Origin: Elioraea tepidiphila DSM 17972
Lineage (GTDB): Bacteria; Pseudomonadota; Alphaproteobacteria; Acetobacterales; Acetobacteraceae
Direction of reading: 5' to 3'
Assembly (NCBI RefSeq): GCF_000378465.1
Contig: NZ_KB899939.1
Span: forward strand, 1-40,257
DNA: 40,257 nt
The position numbers were made by a program, and so were the translations under genes. Of this stretch, positions 30,777-39,057 are shown piece by piece (position 1 is the first letter of the stretch; every line of letters begins with the position of its first letter). The notes under the pieces were generated by a model, which was given only the letters and a program-made list of their open reading frames with translations, was not told the origin of the DNA and ran no database searches.

Positions 30777-31592
30777 TCAGGCGCCGATGCGCCGCAGGAA
30801 GGCGGCGTGCACGAAACCGTCCGGCACACCGTCGCCCTTGAGATCGACCTGACACCATTCGCCGTCCTCGCGCAGCACGCGCAGCCGCGTGCCGGGCGGC
30901 AGCGAGCGCAGAGCGGTGAAGCCGGTGCCGGGGCCGCCGCGCAGGTTCAGCGAATCGCGCACCACCACCTCGAACTCCCCCAGATCGTTGTCGCGCAGCG
31001 TGCCGGAGCCGGCCGCGCCCCCCTGGTTCTGGTAGCGCACCATCGGGAAGGCCGGGCCCGGATCGACCTTGCGGCCAGGCGAGATGTCGTCGTGGCCCAC
31101 CACCTCCTGGATCGTCGGATAGGCCTCGCGCAGGGCGGCGACGATCGCGTCGAGCGCGCGCAGTTGCGCTTCCGGATAGAGCTCCCAGGCCATCTCCGGC
31201 CCGCCGTTCTTGTGGCGCGCGACCAGCACCTCGTGCGGCCCGAAGGTGCGCAGCCCGGTGCGCGTCCAGCCATCCGAGGTGCGCTGGTCGAGGAAGCCGA
31301 AATTGGCGTTCTCGATGCCGATCGAATGCTGGTTGAGCCCGTCGAAGCCGCGCCAGGAGGAGGGGCCGGCATGGAACGCCGCGACGTTGAACGGCACGGT
31401 CTGGATGATGCCGCCGTCGCGATCGACGAACAGATGCGCCGACAGACCGCGCTCGCGGATCGCGCGCACCGAGGAGAGCGCCGAGCCGCCGGCGGTGTAG
31501 TGCATGACGATGAAGCGGGGCGTGATCTTGCCGCCGACATGCGGTGACTCGTCGAACTGGATGCCGTCCAGGCGATGGCGCTTGACCTCCAT
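30777..31592 (-). CDS. N-acetylmuramoyl-L-alanine amidase (Amidase_2) with C-terminal SH3b domain
   Basis: A 271-residue enzyme. The Amidase_2 domain covers about residues 20-185, with zinc ligands His31 (IVMHYTAGG), His167 (VGHDDISPGRK) and Asp177 (KVDPGPAF), and Glu94 (IGIENANFG) as a likely catalytic residue. The bacterial SH3 domain is at about 208-268 (VRDSLNLRGGPG through DGFVHAAFL) and probably binds peptidoglycan peptide. There is no signal peptide, so it may be an AmpD-type recycling enzyme, be exported in another way, or be phage-derived. No phage genes surround it. Start ATG 31592 follows AGGAAGGAG. Confidence 0.9.
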   Translation of the reverse strand: MEVKRHRLDGIQFDESPHVGGKITPRFIVMHYTAGGSALSSVRAIRERGLSAHLFVDRDGGIIQTVPFNVAAFHAGPSSWRGFDGLNQHSIGIENANFGFLDQRTSDGWTRTGLRTFGPHEVLVARHKNGGPEMAWELYPEAQLRALDAIVAALREAYPTIQEVVGHDDISPGRKVDPGPAFPMVRYQNQGGAAGSGTLRDNDLGEFEVVVRDSLNLRGGPGTGFTALRSLPPGTRLRVLREDGEWCQVDLKGDGVPDGFVHAAFLRRIGA

Positions 31593-31689
31593 GATGGCGG
31601 CTCCTTCCTGCTGATCGCGTCCGCGGGCATCAGCAGAGCACATCTCTGTGCATGAGTGCGAGCATCAGGTGCGGACGTCTCGCTTCGCT

Positions 31690-31695
31690 ATCATA
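31690..31695 (-). promoter_or_regulatory. Candidate -10 box for the amidase gene
   Basis: TATGAT on the minus strand lies in the only AT-rich patch (31688-31718) of the gap between the amidase and the decayed diguanylate cyclase. No good -35 box is found 16-18 bases upstream. The predicted leader would be about 95 bases long and includes a short GCACA-TCTC-TGTGC hairpin near 31638-31651. Weak support only. Confidence 0.3.
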
Positions 31696-31712
31696 ACCGG
31701 ATCAGATCAAAA

Positions 31713-31947
31713 TCAGCCGGCTTCGCGCAGCGCCCCGATCGTCTCGATGCCTTCGACGACCCTGCCGCGTCCCTCCTGCTTGGCCCGATACAGCGCGGCA
31801 TCCGCCCGCGCGATCGCGGCATCGAGGTCCTCGTGCCCGCGCGGGAGCCTGCCGCGGACGGCGCCACGGCACGACCGCTGCCAGCACGAGCGCACCGAAA
31901 CCGAGCAAGGAGCGCAGCGCGACATAGGCGATGTCGTGCGGGCTCAT
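31713..31947 (-). pseudogene. Internally deleted diguanylate cyclase (GGDEF) remnant
   Basis: The C-terminal end of a GGDEF domain is plain in one frame: IARADAALYRAKQEGRGRVV, followed by a short tail and stop at 31713. In a second frame an ATG at 31947 opens a protein with one membrane helix (VALRSLLGFGALVLAAVVPW), like the N-terminus of a membrane-bound cyclase. The whole catalytic centre (the GGDEF loop) between them is missing and the two pieces are out of frame. The simplest reading is a deletion that joined the two ends of a former gene. It follows DUF445 with only a few bases between them, so it may once have been in that operon. Confidence 0.7.
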
Positions 31948-31951
31948 CGCG

Positions 31952-33244
31952 CTACACGGGCACGCGGCCGAAGATCGCCGACAGCACCGCGTAGAGCGCG
32001 GCCCCCACCGCGGCGCCGAGCAGCGTGCCGTTGAGCCGGATCATCTGCAACTCGCGGCCGACCTTCAGCTCGATCCGCTCGACGATGTCCTGGTCGGACC
32101 ACGCCGCCACCTTCGCCGCGACGAAGCCCTCGATGCGCGACTGCGCGCGCGGGGCGAGCGCCGCGACGAGCTCCTCGACGAAGCGGTTGAGGCCGCGCCG
32201 CGCCTCCGCGTCCGCCTCCAGCGTGCGGCCGAGATTGGCGAGCATCGCCGCCAGTGCCGCGACGATCCGGCCGTCCTCGCGCTCGACATCGAAGCGCGCC
32301 ATCTGCGCGAGCCTGAGCACCGCGTCCTCGAGCCAGGCCGCGACCGTCGGGTGCGTGAAGACGGAGCGGATGGCCCGCGCGAGATCGGCGGCGCGGTCGG
32401 GGTCGTGCTCCAGCCGGTGGATCTCGCCCTCCACCCAGGCGTCGAAGGCGGCGCGCAGGTCGCTGTCGGAGGGCTCGATGCGCGCGAGCTCGGCGTTGAT
32501 GCTGGAGAGCACCTTCTTCGCGATCCAGGCGCCGGCCACCCACTTCACCACCTTGCCGCCCTGCTCGGCGACCCGGCTTTCGATCGCCACGCGCAGCTTC
32601 TCCTCGTTCGCCGCGAGCGTCGTCTTCACCTGCGCGAGCGCGTAGCCGAACACCTCCTGGTGCTGGCCACCATCGAGCAGCGTGCGCAGCAGACGTCCCG
32701 CGAGCCGCCCCGTGCCCGGCCCGGCGACGATGCGCGGCAGCAGGCGGCGCAGCGCGGTCTGGGCGCGGCCCTCGGCGAGCGATTCGAGCAGGCGCGGCAC
32801 GAACGGCGCGATGGCGGTGGCGGTCCGTCGCGCCGCCACCGGATCGGCAAGCCAGCGCGCGGCCGCCGCGGCGATGTCCACGCCCTCGACCGCGCGGCGG
32901 ATCGCGTCGGGGGTGAAGAACTGGCGCGCGACGAAACGGCCCATGCCGCCGGCGAGGCGCTGCTTCTCGCGCGGGATCAGCCCGCCGATCCCGGTCCAGC
33001 GGCCGAACGGGTAGCGGAACAGCGCGTTGACCGCGAACCAGTCCGCCACCGCGCCGACGAATCCGGCCTTGGCGGCGGCGTGCGCGAGGTCGAGCCAATA
33101 GGGTCGCGGCGGCTCGACGGCGTAGAGTCCGACGGTGGCGGCGAGGGTCGCCGCCATGGCCGCGCCGGCGCAGAGCCGCCAGCGCAGCAGTCGCGCGCGT
33201 TCTTCGGCGTGCTCGGCGACGGCGGGATCGAGGGGGCCGTGCAT
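31952..33244 (-). CDS. DUF445-family membrane protein (YjiN-like)
   Basis: A 430-residue DUF445 protein. An N-terminal membrane helix (about 22-44) and a C-terminal one (LNGTLLGAAVGAALYAVLSAIFG, split as LLGAAVGAALYAVL and AIFG) flank a long helical middle. The family block is VGAVADWFAVNALFRYPFG, followed by IPREKQRLA. Several helices rich in Ala, Arg and Glu suggest a coiled or elongated periplasmic or cytoplasmic domain. Function is not known for the family; roles in membrane organisation or stress have been proposed. It is downstream of the glycosyltransferase in the same direction, with a 65-base gap. Confidence 0.88.
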   Translation of the reverse strand: MHGPLDPAVAEHAEERARLLRWRLCAGAAMAATLAATVGLYAVEPPRPYWLDLAHAAAKAGFVGAVADWFAVNALFRYPFGRWTGIGGLIPREKQRLAGGMGRFVARQFFTPDAIRRAVEGVDIAAAAARWLADPVAARRTATAIAPFVPRLLESLAEGRAQTALRRLLPRIVAGPGTGRLAGRLLRTLLDGGQHQEVFGYALAQVKTTLAANEEKLRVAIESRVAEQGGKVVKWVAGAWIAKKVLSSINAELARIEPSDSDLRAAFDAWVEGEIHRLEHDPDRAADLARAIRSVFTHPTVAAWLEDAVLRLAQMARFDVEREDGRIVAALAAMLANLGRTLEADAEARRGLNRFVEELVAALAPRAQSRIEGFVAAKVAAWSDQDIVERIELKVGRELQMIRLNGTLLGAAVGAALYAVLSAIFGRVPV

Positions 33245-33309
33245 GGCGCGGACCTTAGGCGAGCCGGCAGGGGGCAGAAAGCGCGCCCGTGGTCACGGCT
33301 CCGCGGGGG

Positions 33310-34305
33310 TCAATCGAGCGGGGGCAGGAAGCGCGACAGCGCCAGCCGGGCGAGGTGGCGCGGATCCAGCGCGAGCCCGGGCAGGCCGGCGCGCAGCGCG
33401 ACCGCCACCGCCTCGCGATAGGCCGCGGGTCCGCTGCGCGAGGCGGCGTAGAGGTGGCCGTACACGGCCCGTCGCAGGGCCTCGGCGAGCGCGGCGCGGC
33501 GTCCGGCCGGGACCGCTGACGGGTCGGCGGCGAGCTTGGCCAGCGACAGCGCCGCGCCGCGGGCGAAGTGGAACTTGCTGTGCGTCATCAGGTTGTTGCC
33601 GTGACTGCGCTTGCGGGTCACGACCTCGGTGACGAAGGCGAAGCGCCCGCGGAGCGCGAGGCGCAGGAAGAAGTCCGTATCTTCGTTGTAGATGAGCCGC
33701 TCATCGAACAGCCCGGCGGCGAGCGCGGCGTCGCGCCGGAACGCGCAGGCCGCGGTCGTGAAGCGCGAGCCGTTGAGCAGCAGATCGAACATGCGCTCGC
33801 CGAACGTCGCGATGCCCGGCGCCAGCGTCTCGACGGTCAGGCCGGCAAGGCCACTGCGGGCATGCATGTCGGCGATCACCACGCCGGTCGCGTCGAACAC
33901 GAGACTGTTGCCGAAGGCGAGCACGATGTCCGGGGCGGCGGTGAGCGCGCGGAGCAGGGTGGCGTGGTGGTGCGGCTCGGCGAGATCGTCGGCGTCCATC
34001 AGCAGGATGACGTCGGCCGCGCTGGCGCGGATCGCGGTGTTGCGGGCGGCTGCCGGTCCCGGTGGGCCGGCATTGGCGAGCACGCGGAGCTCGAACAGCC
34101 CGGCGTAGCGGTCGCGGCAGGCCTCGGCGATCGCCCGCGTGGCGTCGCGGCTGCGGTCATCGATGATGCTGACGCGCTCGGCCGGCCGCGTCTGCGCGGC
34201 CAGCGCCGCGATCGTCTCGGCAAGGAAGGGGGCTGCGTTGTGCGCCGGCACCACCACCTCGAGCACCGGCCGGCCGCGCCCGGTGGCGCCGCTAGCCTCG
34301 GCCAT
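33310..34305 (-). CDS. Family 2 (GT2) glycosyltransferase
   Basis: A 331-residue GT-A-fold glycosyltransferase. The N-terminal VVVPAHNAAPFLAETIAAL (18-36) and IIDDRSRDAT (47-56) bind the nucleotide. The metal-binding motif is DADD (104-107), ahead of a YNEDTDFFLRLALRG acceptor/catalytic segment near residue 215. The C-terminal part is helical, with no clear membrane anchor. It probably adds a sugar to a cell-surface polysaccharide or lipid carrier. It shares a base with the EamA transporter stop (TGATG) and has a strong GGAGGGGG ribosome site. Confidence 0.9.
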   Translation of the reverse strand: MAEASGATGRGRPVLEVVVPAHNAAPFLAETIAALAAQTRPAERVSIIDDRSRDATRAIAEACRDRYAGLFELRVLANAGPPGPAAARNTAIRASAADVILLMDADDLAEPHHHATLLRALTAAPDIVLAFGNSLVFDATGVVIADMHARSGLAGLTVETLAPGIATFGERMFDLLLNGSRFTTAACAFRRDAALAAGLFDERLIYNEDTDFFLRLALRGRFAFVTEVVTRKRSHGNNLMTHSKFHFARGAALSLAKLAADPSAVPAGRRAALAEALRRAVYGHLYAASRSGPAAYREAVAVALRAGLPGLALDPRHLARLALSRFLPPLD

Positions 34306-35195
34306 CACCTGCCCCCTCCAGGCCGGGTCGCGAGCGCGAGCCCGACGAAGATCAGCGCCGCCGCCGGCAGCACCAGCGACCCGGGCACCTCGGCGAAGAA
34401 CACCCAGCCCCAGAACAGCCCGGTCAGCACGATCAGGTAGCCGACTTGGCTGACGAACACCCCGCCCTGGCGGGTGAGCAGGCGGAAGTAGATCAGGTAG
34501 GCGCTCGCGACCAGCAGTCCCTGGCCGGCCGCGAGGCCGGTCGCGGCGTCGAGGCCGGGCAGGCGCGACTGGCCGAACAGGGCGGCGGCCGGGATCAGCC
34601 AGAGCGTGGCGGCGGTGGTGGTGCCTGCGGCGAGCGCGAGCGGCGGTGCGCCGGCGGGGCGGAAGCGCACCGCGAACAGGTTGGACAGCGCGTAGCAGCA
34701 CGGCACCAGCACGGTCACCGCTGCCCAGAACAGGCTGCCGCCCTGCGGCAGGGCGGCGCCGGGGGCGAGCGCGAGGGCGGTGCCGGCGAGCGCCAGGACC
34801 ACGCCGGCGGCCCGGCGGAGCGTGGCGCGTTCGAGCCCCGTAGCGGCGGCGAGCAGGAAGGTGAGCAGGGGCGCGGCTGGCAGGACCATCGCCAGCAGCC
34901 CCGCCGGCAGGTGCTGGAGGGCGACGAAGGTGAGCGTGCCCGGGGTGGCGAAGCCGATCAGCCCGCTGCCGACATAGAAGCCGAGGGCGCGCGGATGGAC
35001 GGGCATGTGCGCGCGCTGGGCCGCCACGACGGCGCACAGGATCGCCGCGGCGAAGCCGGCATAGAACAGGGCATAGGCGACCGGGCCGATCCCGCCGGCC
35101 ACGGCGAGCTTGCCCACGGCTGGGGTCAGGCCCCAGAGCGTGCCGAGGGTGCCGAGCAGGGCGAGCGCGCCGGGGGAGGGGGGAAGCAGGGACAC
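34305..35195 (-). CDS. EamA/DMT-superfamily transporter
   Basis: A 296-residue membrane protein with about ten helices in two EamA repeats (roughly 5-140 and 150-290). Typical segments are LGTLWGLTPAVGKLAV, YVGSGLIGFATPGTLTFVAL and the second-repeat YLIYFRLLTRQGGVFVSQVGYL. Members export amino acids, nucleotides or other small metabolites, or act as drug/metabolite exchangers. It starts the leftward group transporter-GT2-DUF445 and diverges from the metallopeptidase at 35264 with a 68-base gap. Confidence 0.9.
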   Translation of the reverse strand: MSLLPPSPGALALLGTLGTLWGLTPAVGKLAVAGGIGPVAYALFYAGFAAAILCAVVAAQRAHMPVHPRALGFYVGSGLIGFATPGTLTFVALQHLPAGLLAMVLPAAPLLTFLLAAATGLERATLRRAAGVVLALAGTALALAPGAALPQGGSLFWAAVTVLVPCCYALSNLFAVRFRPAGAPPLALAAGTTTAATLWLIPAAALFGQSRLPGLDAATGLAAGQGLLVASAYLIYFRLLTRQGGVFVSQVGYLIVLTGLFWGWVFFAEVPGSLVLPAAALIFVGLALATRPGGGR

Positions 35196-35263
35196 TGCCC
35201 TCCCTTACCCCCGCTCGTGTCGCGATTGAACCGGCCCGGGCGGCGGGGCATGCTCCGGCCCGC

Positions 35264-35974
35264 ATGCGCTGCCCCCACCCCCCGAGTCGCGAAACCTTGC
35301 GCCTGCCGCACGGCCCCACGGAGGTCGAGTGGCGGCGGAGCGCGCGCGCAAGGCGGGTGACGCTCCGGATCGACCCCGCCGCCGGCGCGGTTGTGGTGAC
35401 GCTGCCGCCGCGGGCCGGCCGCGGCCAGGGCATGGCGCTGTTGCAGGCCAACAGCCGCTGGGTGGCGGACCGGCTGGGCGCGCTCGCCCCGCATGTGCCG
35501 TTCGCCGACGGGGCGGTCGTGCCGCTGCTCGGCGTGCCGCATCCGATCCGGCACGAGCCCGCCGGCCTGGGCGGGGTCTGGCTCGACGACGGCGCGATCC
35601 GGGTGGCGGGCGATCCCGCCTTCCTGCCGCGCCGCGTGGCGGACTGGTTCCGGGCCGAGGCGCGCCGGCGGATCACCCCCCTGGCGCTGGACCATGCGGC
35701 GCGGATCGAGCGGTCGGTGCGGCGGATCGCGATCAAGGACCAGCGCAGCCGCTGGGCCTCCTGCGCGCCGGACGGCACCTTGGCCTTCTCGTGGCGGCTG
35801 GTGATGGCGCCCGGGTGGGTGCTGGACTACGTGGTGGCGCACGAGGTGGCGCATCTGCGCGAGATGAACCACTCGGCCCGGTTCTGGGCGGTCGTGGCCT
35901 CGCTGACCCCTCACACCCAGGCGGCCAAGGCGTGGCTTGGCCGCAATGGCGCGCGGCTGCTGCGCTACGGATAA
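35264..35974 (+). CDS. YgjP-like (DUF45) zinc metallopeptidase-family protein
   Basis: A 236-residue protein of the YgjP/SprT-like family. The zinc motif is VAHEVAHLREMNHSARFW with His193, Glu194, His197 and the third ligand His203. Upstream is the family phrase SRWASCAPDGTLAFSWRLVMAP (split: SRWASCAPDG and FSWRLVMAP). The N-terminal part (VEWRRSARARRVTLRI) is the usual beta-rich segment. It is cytoplasmic and the physiological substrate is not established for the family. No clear ribosome site precedes ATG 35264. It is followed by a repeat hairpin and then alaS. Confidence 0.87.
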   Translation: MRCPHPPSRETLRLPHGPTEVEWRRSARARRVTLRIDPAAGAVVVTLPPRAGRGQGMALLQANSRWVADRLGALAPHVPFADGAVVPLLGVPHPIRHEPAGLGGVWLDDGAIRVAGDPAFLPRRVADWFRAEARRRITPLALDHAARIERSVRRIAIKDQRSRWASCAPDGTLAFSWRLVMAPGWVLDYVVAHEVAHLREMNHSARFWAVVASLTPHTQAAKAWLGRNGARLLRYG

Positions 35975-35978
35975 TCGG

Positions 35979-36032
35979 TGATGGGATCGGGGGTCTGGGG
36001 GTAAGGGCCTTCCGGCCCTTAGCCCCCAGGGT
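35979..36032. repeat. Intergenic palindromic repeat, copy B
   Basis: It has the same block order as the element at 26223-26276: TGATGGGAT, a G-rich run, then CTGGGGGTAAGGGCC paired with GGCCCTTAGCCCCCAG (one bulged G) at 35995-36029. Both copies keep the stem while loops and single bases differ, so paired changes have preserved the fold. It lies between the metallopeptidase and alaS, both rightward, and TTATTT follows, so it may also terminate the first gene. Confidence 0.75.
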
Positions 36033-36044
36033 TATTTACCTGCC

Positions 36045-38696
36045 ATGCCCAGCAGCAACGACATCCGCGCCGCCTTCCTCGACTTCTTCCGCCGCCACGA
36101 CCACGCGGTGGTGGAGTCCTCGCCGCTCGTGCCCCGAAACGATCCCACGCTGATGTTCACCAACGCGGGGATGGTGCAGTTCAAGAACGTCTTCACCGGT
36201 CTTGAGCATCGCCCCTACACGCGCGCGGTGACGGCGCAGAAATGCGTGCGGGCGGGCGGCAAGCACAACGACCTGGAGAATGTCGGCTATACCGCGCGGC
36301 ACCACACCTTCTTCGAGATGCTGGGGAACTTCTCCTTCGGCGACTACTTCAAGGATCTCGCCATCGAGCTCGCCTGGACGCTGGTGACGAAGGACTACGG
36401 CCTGGCCAAGGACAGGCTGCTGGTCACGGTCTATCACGACGACGACCACGCGGCGGCGGCGTGGAAGAGGATCGCCGGGCTGCCGGAGGAGCGCATCATC
36501 CGCATCGCCACATCGGACAATTTCTGGGCGATGGGCGATACCGGCCCGTGCGGGCCGTGCAGCGAGATCTTCTACGACCACGGCCCCGGCATCCCTGGCG
36601 GTCCGCCCGGCAGCGCCGAGGCGGACGGCGATCGGTTCATCGAGATCTGGAACCTCGTGTTCATGCAGTTCGAGCAGCTGCCCGATGGGCGGCGCATCGA
36701 TCTGCCCAAGCCCTCGATCGACACCGGCATGGGGCTGGAGCGGCTCGCCGCCATCCTCCAGGGCAAGCACGACAACTACGACACCGACACGCTGCGCGCG
36801 CTGATCCTCGCCTCCGCTGAGGCGACGGGCACCGACCCTGATGGGCCGCACCGCGTCAGCCACCGCGTGATGGCCGACCATCTGCGTTCATGCTGCTTCC
36901 TCATCGCCGACGGCGTGCTGCCCTCGAACGAGGGGCGCGGCTATGTGCTGCGGCGGATCATGCGCCGGGCGATGCGGCACGCGCATCTTATGGGCGCGCA
37001 GGAGCCGGTGATGTGGCGGCTGGTGCCGGCGCTGATCCGCCAGATGGGCGTGGCCTATCCGGAGCTCGGCCGGGCGGAGGCGCTGATCACCGAGACGCTG
37101 CGCACCGAGGAGAGCCGGTTCCGCGCGATGCTGGACCGCGGCCTGCACCTGCTCGCCGAGGAGACCGCGAAGCTCGGCCACAAGCAGCCGCTGCCGGGCG
37201 AGGTCGCGTTCAGGCTCTACGACACCTACGGCTTCCCGCTCGACCTGACGCAGGACGCGCTCAAGGCGGAAGGCCGGCTGGTCGATGTCGAGGGGTTCCA
37301 GCGCGCGATGGAGGCGCAGCGCGCGCGTGCGCGTGCGGCCTGGGCGGGTTCGGGCGAGGCGGCGACCGAGGCGGTGTGGTTCGACCTGCGCGAGAAGGTC
37401 GGTGCGACCGAGTTCCTCGGCTACTCGACCGAGACGGCGGAGGCCGAGATCCGCGCGATCGTCGTCAACGGCCAGCCGGTGCACGAGGCACGCGGCGGCG
37501 ACGAGGTCGCGCTGCTCTTGAACCAGACGCCGTTCTACGGCGAGTCGGGCGGGCAGGTCGGCGATGCCGGAACGATCCGCACGGGCGACGGGCTGGTGAT
37601 CGCGGTGCGCGACACGCAGAAGAAGCTTGGCGATCTGCACGTGCATCTCGGCACGGTGACGCAAGGGATCGCGCGCGTCGGCACGGCCGTGGTGGCGGAG
37701 GTCGATCACGCGCGGCGGAGCGCGATCCGCGCGCATCACAGCGCCACGCACCTGCTGCACGAGGCGCTGCGGCGGAGGCTCGGCAAGCATGTCGCGCAGA
37801 AGGGCTCGCTGGTGGCGCCCGACCGGCTGCGCTTCGATATCAGCCACCCCAAGGCGATCGAGCCCGAGGAGCTGCGCTGGGTCGAGGCGGAGGTGAACGC
37901 GCGCGTGCGCGAGAACGCGCCGGTGGTCACGCGGCTGATGACGCCCGACGAGGCCGTGAAGCAGGGCGCGATGGCGCTGTTCGGCGAGAAATACGGCGAC
38001 GAGGTGCGCGTCGTCTCCATGGGCGCGGACGAGGCGGCGACCGATCGCGCCGGCCAGTACTCGGTCGAGCTCTGCGGCGGCACGCATGTGCGCGCCACGG
38101 GCGATATCGGGCTGTTCAAGGTGCTGTCCGAAGGCGCGGTGTCGGCCGGCGTGCGTCGCGTCGAGGCGGTGGTCGGCGAAGCCGCACTCGCCCATGTCGG
38201 CGCGACGGAAAAGACCCTGGCCAGGATCGCCGCGACGCTGAAGGCGCCGCCCGCCGAGGCCGCCGCGCGCGTCGAGGCGCTGATCGAGGAGCGCCGCCGG
38301 CTGGAGCGCGAGCTCGCCGAGCTCCGCCGCAGGCTCGCGACAGGCGGCGGGGGCGCGGCGCCGGCCTTCGAGGAGGTGGGCGGGGTGAAGCTCGCCGCGC
38401 GCGTGGTCGAGGTGCCGGCGAAGGATCTCAAGGGCCTGGCCGACGAGATCCGCAAAGGGCTCGGCTCGGGCGTGGTCGCGCTCGTCTCGCCGATGGACGG
38501 CAAGGCCTCGATCGTGGTCAGCGTGACGCCGGACCTGTCCGCGCGCTTCTCGGCGGTCGAGCTCGTGAAGGCGGCCGCGGCGGCGGTCGGCGGCAAGGGC
38601 GGCGGCGGCCGGCCCGACATGGCCCAGGCGGGCGGGCCGGACGGGGCGAAGGCCGAAGCGGCACTCGCGGCGGTGCGGGAGGCGCTCGCGGCCTGA
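36045..38696 (+). CDS. alaS: Alanine--tRNA ligase
   Basis: An 883-residue full-length AlaRS. The catalytic domain has the class II motif [18 protein letters not shown] (86-103) and [13 protein letters not shown]; the editing domain has [13 protein letters not shown] (about 563-575) and [13 protein letters not shown] (from about residue 677), which provide the zinc site used to clear mischarged Ser/Gly-tRNA. The C-terminal DHHA1/C-Ala region ends in [17 protein letters not shown]. It charges tRNA-Ala in the cytoplasm. It is followed after 12 bases by cutA, a common arrangement is not known to me. No ribosome site is obvious before the ATG, which sits shortly after the repeat. Confidence 0.98.
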   Translation: MPSSNDIRAAFLDFFRRHDHAVVESSPLVPRNDPTLMFTNAGMVQFKNVFTGLEHRPYTRAVTAQKCVRAGGKHNDLENVGYTARHHTFFEMLGNFSFGDYFKDLAIELAWTLVTKDYGLAKDRLLVTVYHDDDHAAAAWKRIAGLPEERIIRIATSDNFWAMGDTGPCGPCSEIFYDHGPGIPGGPPGSAEADGDRFIEIWNLVFMQFEQLPDGRRIDLPKPSIDTGMGLERLAAILQGKHDNYDTDTLRALILASAEATGTDPDGPHRVSHRVMADHLRSCCFLIADGVLPSNEGRGYVLRRIMRRAMRHAHLMGAQEPVMWRLVPALIRQMGVAYPELGRAEALITETLRTEESRFRAMLDRGLHLLAEETAKLGHKQPLPGEVAFRLYDTYGFPLDLTQDALKAEGRLVDVEGFQRAMEAQRARARAAWAGSGEAATEAVWFDLREKVGATEFLGYSTETAEAEIRAIVVNGQPVHEARGGDEVALLLNQTPFYGESGGQVGDAGTIRTGDGLVIAVRDTQKKLGDLHVHLGTVTQGIARVGTAVVAEVDHARRSAIRAHHSATHLLHEALRRRLGKHVAQKGSLVAPDRLRFDISHPKAIEPEELRWVEAEVNARVRENAPVVTRLMTPDEAVKQGAMALFGEKYGDEVRVVSMGADEAATDRAGQYSVELCGGTHVRATGDIGLFKVLSEGAVSAGVRRVEAVVGEAALAHVGATEKTLARIAATLKAPPAEAAARVEALIEERRRLERELAELRRRLATGGGGAAPAFEEVGGVKLAARVVEVPAKDLKGLADEIRKGLGSGVVALVSPMDGKASIVVSVTPDLSARFSAVELVKAAAAAVGGKGGGGRPDMAQAGGPDGAKAEAALAAVREALAA

Positions 38697-38708
38697 ACGG
38701 AGGCGCGC

Positions 38709-39050
38709 ATGGCGGAGAGCGACGGGGTCCTGTTCGTCTACGTCACTGCGGCGAGTGCCGAGGAGGCGCGCAGGATCGGCCGCGCGCTGGTCGAGGAGGG
38801 GCTGGCGGCCTGCGTGAACCTGCCGGCCCCCCACACGGCGATCTATCGCTGGGAAGGCGCGATCGCCGAGGATGCCGAGCAGGCGCTGATCGCCAAGACC
38901 ACGGCGGCACGCTTCGACGAGCTCGCGCGACGCGTGCGGTCGCTCTCCTCCTACGATGTTCCCTGCATCGTCGCGCTGCCGGTGATGGCGGGAGACGCCG
39001 AGTTCCTGGCATGGACCGCGATGCAGGTGCGCCCGCCGCCCTCGGGCTGA
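38709..39050 (+). CDS. cutA: CutA-family divalent-cation tolerance protein
   Basis: A 113-residue CutA1-type protein. It has the family blocks VYVTAASAEEARRIGRALVEE, LAACVNLPAPHTAIYRWEGAI (split by reader as LAACVNLPAP and IYRWEGAI) and VRSLSSYDVPCIVALPV. CutA forms very stable ferredoxin-like trimers; a link to copper tolerance was proposed in E. coli but its role is uncertain. The gene starts after a GGAGG ribosome site 12 bases beyond alaS, so it is probably in the same transcript. An IS5-type element begins about eight bases after its stop. Confidence 0.9.
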   Translation: MAESDGVLFVYVTAASAEEARRIGRALVEEGLAACVNLPAPHTAIYRWEGAIAEDAEQALIAKTTAARFDELARRVRSLSSYDVPCIVALPVMAGDAEFLAWTAMQVRPPPSG

Positions 39051-39057
39051 GGCGCGT

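Noticed and set aside
30777-31592. Prophage lysis gene
   Set aside because: No holin, tail, integrase or other phage gene is nearby.
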